From: Pseudoalteromonas rubra
GTDB taxonomy: Bacteria > Pseudomonadota > Gammaproteobacteria > Enterobacterales > Alteromonadaceae
Length of the DNA stretch: 64,000 nt
Assembly: GCF_005887115.1 (NCBI RefSeq)
Contig: NZ_PNCJ01000027.1
Span: forward strand, 62,001-126,000
Direction of reading: 5' to 3'
A program made the translations under genes and the position numbers. This document shows positions 1-7,857 of this stretch, in pieces. The notes below the pieces were generated by a model, which was not told where the DNA came from, did not search any database, and saw only the letters and a program-made list of their open reading frames with translations. Position 1 is the first letter of the stretch. Each line of letters begins with the position of its first letter.

Positions 1-1
1 A

Positions 2-2128
2 GAGGTTTCGATAGAACCCAAGGTCATGGCGTTGTTACTGTATTTGTATGACAATCGCGACAGATACGTGAGTATTGAAGAATTGCACCAACAAGTCTGG
101 TCAGATCGTATCGTTTCGGACACTGCTGTACGCAGTGCCGCTAAGAAACTTCGGCTGATCCTGGGTGACAACGACATTGCCAACGCGCGCTATGTTAAAT
201 CGGTCTCCAAGCGCGGTTATAAGCTCGTCTGTGAGATTGCCCCCGTCGATGCGTTGGAACCTTGTGTGTCCTCTGATGGACCTGAAGAGTCGACGGTTGC
301 AAGCCCGCCTGATACATTATCTGGTGTCGCCTCCGAGCCGCTTGTATCCTCTGAACCTCCCCAGTCATTGCCACCTGTCTCTGAACCTGCTCAGTTAGCA
401 TCTCCCCCTAAGGAGCGTACCTGGCAAAGCTGGAAATTTAATGTTCTGCTCATATTGGCTACTGTGATTGCTATGTTTGTAGGCTGGGTAAAATATGAGG
501 CTGTTGTTCGTTATATCCAGGAAATTCAGGTGGTTAAAGTTGATGAGCTTGAGCACATCACGGAATTTAATGGTGACAAAGAGGCGCTGTCTGTATCAGA
601 AGATGGTCGATTTATTGCGTTTACGGGGCGGACCTCTGAGGATGAAGACAGACAAGTCTTTTTATTAGACAAACAGAACAACAAAACCAGACAGCTGACA
701 TTCCATGCTTCCAACGCCATGTTTGTCCAGTTCGCGCAGAATGACAAAGTACTAATTTACAGTGATGTAAATGAAGGAAAAATGTCAATGGAGCTACTGC
801 CTTTGACGCTAGGCGATCCCGAGTCTGGCAAGGTCACTTTGATCGAAGGTGTCGTGGCGATTGGCGGCCCTTCGCGGGGCAGACACTCCTCAGAAATTTT
901 ACTACCCATGCTGGTTGATCTGGAAAGTGAAATGACGCTCTATGCGCTGGATATCCCGACACGAAAATACACCCGGATGCTGGCACTCAGCGACGCTAGC
1001 GAAATATTGATAGACGTAAGCTTGTCGCCAGATAAGAAAAAACTGGCGCTAATGAAGCAAATAAAAGGCCAGTTTCATATTCTATTGTTTGATTTAGCCA
1101 CTAAAGAAGAAACGCTGGTATACACCAGTAAATATAATTTGTTAGGGGTAGAGTGGAAAAGTGACAGATATATCTTAGTGTTAGGCAGCGGTGGCGTGGT
1201 CAGAATAGATAGTATCACCGGCGAACACCTCCAAGTGATTGACGACAGTGAGCGATTATTAAGAGGGTTTAACACGCATAATGGTGAAGAAATAATTCTT
1301 CTACAGAAAGAGACGACCCGAGCAAATCGCCTTTATATCGAACATACCTTGGGTGATGAACTGACAGCTCAACAGACCATTGATACAGCGCCAGAAGTTG
1401 TCAGCATGTTATATGATACACGCTCAGAGCAGCATAGGTGGGTCAGGACATTAGAAGATGGCGTAATGACCATTGGACGCATGACACTGGGTACTCAAGA
1501 AGTTGAACCATATTATACTACGGAAGAGCGTTTATTGTTGCTCGATGTTTCCTATGAAGCGGGTGGTATCTTGATGAAAGAGGGTCCTAAACTGGCGTTT
1601 TACTCCTTTGATCGGGGACAGGTAGATTATATCACCTCGTCCAAGGAAACGAGCAGTGATGCGGCCTTTAGTCTCGATGGAAAGCATATCTATTACGGTG
1701 TTAATGTCGTCGGTGAATGGGAAATACAAAGCTATAATATCCAGACAAAAACAAGTCGTTTGATGCTGCCGGGTTACCGCTCTATACGCGCCGCGGGGAG
1801 CGGCTATATTGCGGCTGAGCCGATTGACGCAAAACTTTTCTATTTCTCAGATCTCAAGGAGCCAGGACAAGCTTTAGGCCACCCTATTGATTTCAGACAT
1901 ATCTGTCGATGGTATATCCGGGGTGATCATATTATATGGACGGCGTTTGATGAGCGCCATACCCACCTGCACAAGCTCAACTGGCGAACTGGAGAGCATA
2001 GTCAATTTTCTGAGCGCCTTTTTGCCTTCTATCCTGCCATTTCAACAGATCAAAAAGGCGAAAAAACTCTGTCTATGTCTGTTCAAATAAACAACACTTC
2101 TATTGCTACAACCACAATAAAACATTAA
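2..2128 (+). CDS. CadC/ToxR-like membrane-anchored transcriptional regulator (5' end outside window)
   Basis: Inner-membrane regulator with a cytoplasmic winged-helix DNA-binding domain (OmpR/PhoB type, trans_reg_C) and a large periplasmic sensor part. The reading frame is open to the left edge: codons before the ATG at 26 encode EVSIEPKV, the usual lead-in to this fold, so 26 is an internal Met and the true start lies upstream. The winged helix covers about the first 75 residues (SKRGYKLVCEI is the typical last strand), then comes a Pro/Ser-rich linker, one transmembrane helix (WKFNVLLILATVIAMFVGW, about residues 135-160), then about 530 residues with repeated beta-strand, TolB/WD40-like sequence (LSVSEDGRFIAFTG, FSLDGKHIYYGV) suggesting a beta-propeller. 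Such proteins usually control nearby genes in response to an envelope signal. The next gene, a small secreted peptide, is a candidate target. The signal is unknown. Confidence 0.88.
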   Translation, partial: EVSIEPKVMALLLYLYDNRDRYVSIEELHQQVWSDRIVSDTAVRSAAKKLRLILGDNDIANARYVKSVSKRGYKLVCEIAPVDALEPCVSSDGPEESTVASPPDTLSGVASEPLVSSEPPQSLPPVSEPAQLASPPKERTWQSWKFNVLLILATVIAMFVGWVKYEAVVRYIQEIQVVKVDELEHITEFNGDKEALSVSEDGRFIAFTGRTSEDEDRQVFLLDKQNNKTRQLTFHASNAMFVQFAQNDKVLIYSDVNEGKMSMELLPLTLGDPESGKVTLIEGVVAIGGPSRGRHSSEILLPMLVDLESEMTLYALDIPTRKYTRMLALSDASEILIDVSLSPDKKKLALMKQIKGQFHILLFDLATKEETLVYTSKYNLLGVEWKSDRYILVLGSGGVVRIDSITGEHLQVIDDSERLLRGFNTHNGEEIILLQKETTRANRLYIEHTLGDELTAQQTIDTAPEVVSMLYDTRSEQHRWVRTLEDGVMTIGRMTLGTQEVEPYYTTEERLLLLDVSYEAGGILMKEGPKLAFYSFDRGQVDYITSSKETSSDAAFSLDGKHIYYGVNVVGEWEIQSYNIQTKTSRLMLPGYRSIRAAGSGYIAAEPIDAKLFYFSDLKEPGQALGHPIDFRHICRWYIRGDHIIWTAFDERHTHLHKLNWRTGEHSQFSERLFAFYPAISTDQKGEKTLSMSVQINNTSIATTTIKH

Positions 2129-2218
2129 GATAATCCCTGAAAGAGGGCCGCACTCAGTTCAACTGCTCTCGTGTGTTCTCTCTTAAGATCTACTTACAAA
2201 AATGAAAGGAACCTTAGT

Positions 2219-2380
2219 GTGAACAAAATAACAACCACTGTATTTACCCTGTCTATTTTACTTATCGGGACGTTTTCCTCATCCTCCGTTTCAGCTCGAG
2301 ACTCAGGCGAGAGGTGGCCAATTTGGATTTGTATTGGTTCATCTTGTGCCGACCCGTACGATGTGGACAAGCCTGAGTGA
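2219..2380 (+). CDS. Small secreted peptide with CX4C motif
   Basis: Predicted 53-residue exported peptide of unknown function. The frame is open from an ATG at 2171, but the better start is the GTG at 2219: AAAGGA lies at 2205-2210, 8 nt upstream, and translation from here gives a clean Sec signal peptide (VNKITTTVFTLSILLIGTF, then SSSSVSA-R). The mature part is only about 28 residues, rich in Trp, Cys, Gly and acidic residues, with two cysteines spaced CIGSSC near its middle. It follows the CadC-like regulator in the same direction after 90 nt. The two cysteines could form a disulfide or bind a metal. I recognise no family. That it is a real gene rests on the ribosome-binding site and signal peptide. 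Regulation by the upstream membrane regulator is an inference from position. Confidence 0.55.
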   Translation: MNKITTTVFTLSILLIGTFSSSSVSARDSGERWPIWICIGSSCADPYDVDKPE

Positions 2381-2517
2381 TTTATATTTCAGTGCCTGAA
2401 AAATTCCACCTTAAAATTATCTGCTTAAATCATTGATATATATGGTTATATTTTTGGTTATAAAAAAGAGATGTAACAGTTGTTTCGAAAGTTGAGATAA
2501 ATTTCTATAGTTTTAAC

Positions 2518-3129
2518 CGAGTTAACAACAACCGGACAAGGATTGATGAATGGTTGTAACTTAGTCTGTAATCTGGCGCAGTTTGCCAGCACAACCAAGG
2601 GAGGTAAGTGATTTACGGGCAAAGCTTCTTGCAAGGAAAGGAAGAAGTAAGTACCAGGCCTCGAAGGAGCGTTAAAGGAGTGTCTGGTGTTGGCTCAGAA
2701 CGTACTGCAGAGTTATTTCGTAGTTAATTCGAGTACGCTTGTTGCTGATTTAGCAATAATCAGGTGGAATAATAATAATAATATATAGATCTGGACCAAC
2801 ACAAGGAGAGCAACAGTCATGGTGTTGGAAGCATAGGGTGAGTGCCTGCCATCCGTAGTTATGTGTCCCAGATGTTCACAAGGAAAGGTCGATGATTATC
2901 AAGGAGTGAGTTCCAGCGGTGCAGTGGTCCTACTGCTGCTGCATCGCTGGTTAGATTCATCAATACCGTTTGCAGGATACCCGTGCTGTAAAAGGAAGAT
3001 TGTATTCCGTACTAAATAATAATAACAAATATGTTACCCCTAGATATAGGGCCGCAGAGATAACAAGTCGTCACAGCTACATTGTCAATGCACACCATTA
3101 TTGGCAGTTATCTTTCGGCCCTATTTTTT
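2518..3129 (+). ncRNA. csrB: Candidate CsrB-family CsrA-sequestering small RNA
   Basis: No convincing protein gene lies between 2381 and 3120. The plus strand of 2534-2996 carries 15 GGA trinucleotides against 4 TCC, and nine AAGGA pentamers where chance predicts fewer than one. Three are ACAAGGA (2536, 2801, 2878), matching the core of the CsrA/RsmA consensus. Several sit in predicted hairpin loops: stem ACAACC 2528-2533 with GGTTGT 2552-2557 (two GGA in the loop); GCTTCTT 2624-2630 with AAGAAGT 2642-2648; ACCAG 2653-2657 with CTGGT 2684-2688 (two GGA); CCAACAC 2796-2802 with GTGTTGG 2822-2828. A 12-bp stem lies at 2913-2950, and a terminator ends the region at 3129. This is the architecture of CsrB/RsmZ RNAs. 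The 5' end (about 2518, after TATAGT at 2506-2511) is a guess. At about 600 nt it would be longer than typical CsrB. No clear GacA box was seen upstream. Confidence 0.55.
3047..3129 (+). terminator. Long-stem terminator ending the CsrB-like RNA
   Basis: TAGGGCCG (3047-3054) pairs with CGGCCCTA (3116-3123), and inside it AGATAAC (3058-3064) pairs with GTTATCT (3107-3113). Six T follow at 3124-3129. The loop is long (about 40 nt). The T-run is on the plus strand only, so it terminates rightward transcription. The 3' arm overlaps the stop codon of the convergent HD-GYP gene. Confidence 0.6.
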
Positions 3130-4773
3130 CTCATACCCGGGGATCTGTTCGTGTATTACTTCATCTATTTGCTCTGGCTTGAGAAATTGTTGCGCGTACT
3201 TTAAATACACCTTAGCGTTGACAAACACATCGAATAAATCGGGGTCTATATGGTCTCCGAGCTTCATTTTTCCCATGATAAACAAGCATTCACTGAGTTT
3301 TTTCGCATCTTTATAAGGCCGATCTGCTGCCGTCAGTGCTTCAAAAATATCCGCTATTGCCATGATACGAGCTGGCACGGACATTTGCTCACGGGTCAGC
3401 CCTCTTGGGTAGCCCGTGCCATCCATTTTTTCATGGTGCCCTCCGGCGAATTCCGGAACACGACGCAAATGCTTAGGAAAGGGCAATGCCTCTAACATTT
3501 CCAGTGTGATGTCCATATGGCGGTTGATGATCTGCCTTTCTTCTGTAGTTAACGTGCCACGAGCAATACTGAGGTTGTACACCTCATTTTGACTGAGTAA
3601 GGGGTGAATGTCTGTACCGATCCTAACAGTGGTTTGCTCGGCAATCTGTTGAACTCGCTGTTGGTCCTCTTCTCGCATAAACTCACCGCCAATATTGGCA
3701 TGGCGTAAAAATTGGCGATCTTGCTCTAGTTGAGCTAGCTTTTCGTCTAGTTCTGCGCTGAGGTGACATACTTGTGCCTCATCACCATCGCGCTCAAAGC
3801 GCAAAATACGTTTTGTGTAGTCCAGTTCGAGATCGCGTTTTGCAATTTCTATCCGGGCATCTACGAGTGCAATACGATCATGAACAGATTCTAACTTTGT
3901 CGCTTTATCCATGACATATTCAGGGATGGCGATTTTACCGCAATCATGTAGCCATCCTGCTAAAGACAGCTCGGCTCGGTCAGCTTCGGTCATCGAAAAA
4001 TCCGCCATTGGACCTGATTGCGCTTCATGGACAGCTTCTGCAATCATCATCGTGAGTTCCGGAACTCGCCGACAATGTCCGCCGGTATAGGGAGACTTTT
4101 CATCAATGGCTTTTGCAATCAAACGAGTAAATGCCTGGAACAGAATTTCCATGCCATCGATCAATTGTCGGTTGGTTAATGCAACGGCCGCGAGCGCACC
4201 GATAGAGCAGATCATCTCTGTCTGCTGGGCAGAGAAAGGGACAATTTCTCCTTTGCTATGCGGGTTGATAAGTTGCAGCACACCATTGAGTTCATTTTCG
4301 TGGTTGAGTAATGGGATCGTGAGCACGGACTGTGTGTGATAGCCCGTTTTGGCATCCATGGCTCGCGCTGCGGATAAGTCGTACTCACTGCACTGATAGA
4401 CATCATCAATGCGTATCACCTCCCGTTTTGCTGCAGCCAGTGCGACCAAAGCACTCTCATTGCATTGACCGTTTTCAAGATAAATGGGGATTGGCGCAAA
4501 CGGGATAGGTTGATTCGATGTGCCACCCATATGAAGGTCCAATGGCCCATTGATAAGCGTGGCAAAATGCAGCTGCATATCTTCTGACACTGAGTATATT
4601 GTGCCGCCGTCTGTGGCGTTGAGTTCCATGGCAGATAGCAGGATGTTTTCAAGTAGTCTGTTGGTGTCATGTTCTGATGCCAGTTCAATAGCCAACTTAA
4701 GCAAGTGCTGTAACGCCACCTGTGAGCCCGCCTGCTCAAACTTATTTGCAATGTTTCGAATATGCTGTTCCAT
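3121..4773 (-). CDS. GAF-HD-GYP protein, probable cyclic-di-GMP phosphodiesterase
   Basis: Cytoplasmic signalling protein of 550 residues. An N-terminal GAF-type sensor (about residues 20-205) is followed by an HD-GYP domain with the catalytic HD (GWLHDCGKI, about residue 272) and the diagnostic HHEKMDGTGYP (about residue 446). The family hydrolyses cyclic di-GMP through a metal centre. Both signature motifs are intact, so activity is likely. Between them lies an insert of over 100 residues, charged and probably coiled-coil (YTKRILRFERDGDEAQ), longer than in standard HD-GYP domains. The ATG is preceded by AGCAGGT, and only 10 nt separate it from the stop of the adenylate cyclase gene, so it is probably the last gene of the six-gene operon that starts at 16213. 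The pairing suggests that cAMP and c-di-GMP signals are handled together. Confidence 0.88.
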   Translation of the reverse strand: MEQHIRNIANKFEQAGSQVALQHLLKLAIELASEHDTNRLLENILLSAMELNATDGGTIYSVSEDMQLHFATLINGPLDLHMGGTSNQPIPFAPIPIYLENGQCNESALVALAAAKREVIRIDDVYQCSEYDLSAARAMDAKTGYHTQSVLTIPLLNHENELNGVLQLINPHSKGEIVPFSAQQTEMICSIGALAAVALTNRQLIDGMEILFQAFTRLIAKAIDEKSPYTGGHCRRVPELTMMIAEAVHEAQSGPMADFSMTEADRAELSLAGWLHDCGKIAIPEYVMDKATKLESVHDRIALVDARIEIAKRDLELDYTKRILRFERDGDEAQVCHLSAELDEKLAQLEQDRQFLRHANIGGEFMREEDQQRVQQIAEQTTVRIGTDIHPLLSQNEVYNLSIARGTLTTEERQIINRHMDITLEMLEALPFPKHLRRVPEFAGGHHEKMDGTGYPRGLTREQMSVPARIMAIADIFEALTAADRPYKDAKKLSECLFIMGKMKLGDHIDPDLFDVFVNAKVYLKYAQQFLKPEQIDEVIHEQIPGYEKK

Positions 4774-4783
4774 AACTTACCTG

Positions 4784-7009
4784 CTATTTCGATGTATGGG
4801 TGTAGCTGCCATCCCACTCTTCACCGGGCGGGTGCGCCTGCAATGTCAGGATGCGCTCGTACATTAACGCATAGATTTTTCGCTCTGGTGACAACTCTTT
4901 AAGTTTAGTAAAAGCTGCCAGTGCCTGCTGCCATTGTTGCGATAAATAAAGCGTCCAGGCATTTTGATGTGCTGCTAACTCATTGCGCAGCGCTGGGGTT
5001 AGCGCATCACTGCTACATATGGGCTCGTAGACAGTGACGGCCAGGTTTTTACCTTTTACTTTCACCTTGTCGATTGGGCGACAAACGAGCCCGGGGCACT
5101 GTGCGTGTGTGGTTTCATTAATCAATATGCCGACTCCGTAATATTTCGTCAGACCTTCAAGACGTGAACCCAGGTTCACGGCATCGCCCAGTACGGTGTA
5201 AGCACGGCGATACTCCGAGCCCATGTCGCCCACATTCATGTCCCCGGTATTGAGCCCAATCCCTATTTTAAAAGGCGGCAATGCTTGCTGGCGCATTGGC
5301 TCTTGTAGTGCATCTACTTCCTCCTGCATGGCCATGGCACATCGCACAGCAAGCTCCGGGTGTTGCTCAACAGGTAAGGGGGCGTTCCAAAAAGCCATCA
5401 CCATGTCTCCAACATATTTATCAATGGTCCCCTGGTGTTCAAAAATAATGCGTGTAATGGGTGAAAAATATTGGTTGAGGTAGGACTTGAGGCGGCCCGC
5501 GTCCAATGACTCAGAGATAGTGGTAAAGGAGCGAATATCGGCAAATAGCACAGTAATATCCCGTTTTTCACCCTCCATGGACACACTATCCGGGTTGTCC
5601 AGCATTGCCTGGATATGGGCTGGCGGTACATATTGGTCGAAAATCGATTTTATTTGCAGTCGCTCTTTGTGTTCGCGAACAAAGCCAAGACTACCCAGGA
5701 TCATGGCTTGGCTGATCAACATGGATAGTAGTGCAACCTGTGGCAAGTCCAGTCGTAATTCGACCCATAAATAGACACTGAGTGTGACAAATAGCCCACA
5801 TAAACACAGTGTAAATACCGCGATCCCCAGGACTTCAAGCCGAGGTAAAATAGCCACACAGAGTAACCCTGTGATCAGTAATAGCATTATCACTGCCCCA
5901 TCCATCCAGTTTGGTCGGCTGGGCAACAGCTCGGGGAATACCAGTCCCTCGAGTACATTGGCGTGCACCTCCACACCTGGGTACTGAACACCGACTGGAG
6001 TGGTCCGTAAGTCGGCATGACCGACCGCTGATGTACCAACAAAAACAATTGCCTGATCAAATAGTTGAGGATCGATGTTTCCGCTCAATACGTCACCAGC
6101 AGAAACATAGGGGAAGCTGAAGGCGGGGCCCCGGTAGGGAACATTAACCCGACCGTAATCATCGGTGGGGATCAACTGAGTTCCGAGGCGGATCCCTTCT
6201 ACACTGTGCCCCTCACCAAACGGTTTGGTGACGACTTCTACTTGTTCGGCCATGGTGTAGAGTCGGGCAGCCTCCAGTGCCAGCGCCGGATAAAGCTGGC
6301 CCTGATGTTTAGCCAGTAACATGGAGTTGCGAATAAAGCCGTCGCTGTCCGGGGCACTGTTGATAAAGCCGCTTCCAGGACTTTGCTGCTGCAGTTCAGG
6401 CACGTTGGCAACGTGTCCGGCAAAGGCCGGGACTGGCAATGAGGAGGCAGGGACTGCGCTGAAGAAAATTGTTTCAGGCAATGTGCCAACCTGAATATCC
6501 GGCTGATGTTCAAATAACAGACCCAGTACAGTATCCGTATCCTGCAAGCGGGCAGAAAACGCGCTGTCGGCATCTATGGTAGGGGCCAGTGTTTGCAATG
6601 TTTGAAATACGGCTGGCAAGGTGTCACTAAGGTGACTAAGTACTTGCTGTGCAGGATTGAGCTCGGGCTCTGAAAACAGAATATCGTAGGCGATAACCGC
6701 CACCCCGGCATCTGCCAATTGAGACTGCAAGCGTGCTATAACATGGCGACTCCAGGGAAAGCGGCCGACTTGTTTCAAACTGGGTTCGTCGATGTCGACA
6801 ATCACAATGGGCAAAAAAGAGCGCGATTGCAAGGAGAGTGTAGACTTCAGACGTAGGTCATAGCCCAGGCCTTCGAGCCGTTTAAAGGCATCGCCATACG
6901 GAGAAGCGGGTGACAGGGTTAACAGCTGCAATGCCATAAACAGAACAATTAGTAAGCAACTGCACACCCACTGTTGATAGTATTTGCGCCATAGTTGCGG
7001 GAAGTTCAT
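4784..7009 (-). CDS. CHASE2-domain class III adenylate cyclase
   Basis: Membrane-bound adenylate cyclase, 741 residues. An N-terminal signal-anchor helix is followed by an extracytoplasmic CHASE2 sensor (about residues 45-350), three transmembrane helices (about 365-450) and a cytoplasmic class III catalytic domain from about residue 483. The catalytic part keeps the first metal aspartate (LFADIRSFT), the GTIDKYVGDMVMAFW segment with the adenine-contacting Lys and second metal Asp, and VLGDAVNLGSRLEGL with the Asp, Asn and Arg of active adenylate cyclases. A longer reading from 7054 is open, but the ATG at 7009 overlaps the stop of the upstream hydrolase gene as ATGA, the usual sign of translational coupling, and gives a normal signal anchor. 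It should make cAMP in response to an envelope signal sensed by CHASE2. The ligand is unknown. Confidence 0.9.
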   Translation of the reverse strand: MNFPQLWRKYYQQWVCSCLLIVLFMALQLLTLSPASPYGDAFKRLEGLGYDLRLKSTLSLQSRSFLPIVIVDIDEPSLKQVGRFPWSRHVIARLQSQLADAGVAVIAYDILFSEPELNPAQQVLSHLSDTLPAVFQTLQTLAPTIDADSAFSARLQDTDTVLGLLFEHQPDIQVGTLPETIFFSAVPASSLPVPAFAGHVANVPELQQQSPGSGFINSAPDSDGFIRNSMLLAKHQGQLYPALALEAARLYTMAEQVEVVTKPFGEGHSVEGIRLGTQLIPTDDYGRVNVPYRGPAFSFPYVSAGDVLSGNIDPQLFDQAIVFVGTSAVGHADLRTTPVGVQYPGVEVHANVLEGLVFPELLPSRPNWMDGAVIMLLLITGLLCVAILPRLEVLGIAVFTLCLCGLFVTLSVYLWVELRLDLPQVALLSMLISQAMILGSLGFVREHKERLQIKSIFDQYVPPAHIQAMLDNPDSVSMEGEKRDITVLFADIRSFTTISESLDAGRLKSYLNQYFSPITRIIFEHQGTIDKYVGDMVMAFWNAPLPVEQHPELAVRCAMAMQEEVDALQEPMRQQALPPFKIGIGLNTGDMNVGDMGSEYRRAYTVLGDAVNLGSRLEGLTKYYGVGILINETTHAQCPGLVCRPIDKVKVKGKNLAVTVYEPICSSDALTPALRNELAAHQNAWTLYLSQQWQQALAAFTKLKELSPERKIYALMYERILTLQAHPPGEEWDGSYTHTSK

Positions 7010-7824
7010 GGCAGTGTCAGCCCCTCTCGGGCCAAAATGGTAATAAACGACCAATTCTGGCTTTTTATATCAGCGGCTATCTGATCAAGTTCTGCGTCGC
7101 TACGGTCCGGATCATGGCTGATCAGTACCAGGTGCTTAACACTCCCTTGCTCTGCCAGCAGTAGGGCATCTTTGATAAGTGAATGCCCCCAGCCATGTTT
7201 CAATGGGTAATCATCCGGAACAAACTGGCCGTCGTGGATCAGGTAATCAGCCCCTTTTACAAAATCTACCCATTGCTGAAACGAGGTAACAGGTAAACCC
7301 GGTGGGTTAAGTTCATTGTCTGTAGCATAGACAATGTCTATACCATCTGCACGAATACGATAAGCGCTGCCACCACCTGGGTGGTTCATCGCGCAGCGTT
7401 GAATGTCAAAGTCTTCGTACTGCCACTGATCCTGGGTTTGCGGTTCCACTCGAATGTCAGCTGCCAAAGTAGTGTGTGGCACAGGGAAATAGCTGCCCAG
7501 CATTTGTTTTAGGATGGCATCGGGAGCGTGCTCTTCTGTTACACCTGGCACTATGGTTATTTGACGTTTGGCAATGTAAGCGGGAATGAAAAAGGGGAAA
7601 CCCTGAATATGATCCCAATGATTGTGGCTCAGTAATATGTAGAAAGGCTGTCGGGTATGCATCAGTTCCTGGCCTAGAATTCTAAGCCCAGTCCCCGCAT
7701 CCAGGATCAAGCGCTTTCCTTTGTCACTCTCAAGGGTTACACATACTGTATTGCCGCCATAGTGCACGGTGGTTGGACCGGGTGTGGGGGTTGACCCCCG
7801 CACACCGTAAAACTTTATCTTCAT
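7006..7824 (-). CDS. Metallo-beta-lactamase-fold hydrolase, possible cyclic-nucleotide phosphodiesterase
   Basis: Cytoplasmic MBL-fold enzyme, 272 residues, with no signal peptide. Residues 1-35 show the N-terminal pattern (KFYGVRGSTPTPGP, YGGNT) of the RNase Z/class II phosphodiesterase branch. The metal motif HxHxDH is present as SHNHWDHIQG, with further ligands in CAMNHPGG, a metal-bridging Asp in IVYATDNE, and a C-terminal His in LVLISHDPDRSD. It sits between the giant lipoprotein gene (33 nt upstream) and the adenylate cyclase gene (overlapping ATGA). Because it is co-translated with a cyclase, hydrolysis of cAMP or a related phosphodiester is a reasonable guess. The fold and metal site are visible; the substrate is inferred. 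Confidence 0.82.
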   Translation of the reverse strand: MKIKFYGVRGSTPTPGPTTVHYGGNTVCVTLESDKGKRLILDAGTGLRILGQELMHTRQPFYILLSHNHWDHIQGFPFFIPAYIAKRQITIVPGVTEEHAPDAILKQMLGSYFPVPHTTLAADIRVEPQTQDQWQYEDFDIQRCAMNHPGGGSAYRIRADGIDIVYATDNELNPPGLPVTSFQQWVDFVKGADYLIHDGQFVPDDYPLKHGWGHSLIKDALLLAEQGSVKHLVLISHDPDRSDAELDQIAADIKSQNWSFITILAREGLTLP

Positions 7825-7857
7825 ACCTAACCCTTTGGTGATGGATACTGATTATCA

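Noticed and set aside
2181..2198. TCTTAA-GATCTA-CTTACA as a GacA box for the CsrB-like RNA
   Set aside because: Only about 9 of 12 positions fit, and it lies more than 300 nt upstream of the RNA, inside the leader of the small peptide gene.
2608..2727. 39-codon frame from GTG after AAGGGAGG inside the CsrB-like region
   Set aside because: The spacing from the Shine-Dalgarno-like sequence is only 3 nt, and the same purine motif recurs throughout the region without frames. It is more simply one of the CsrA-type motifs.
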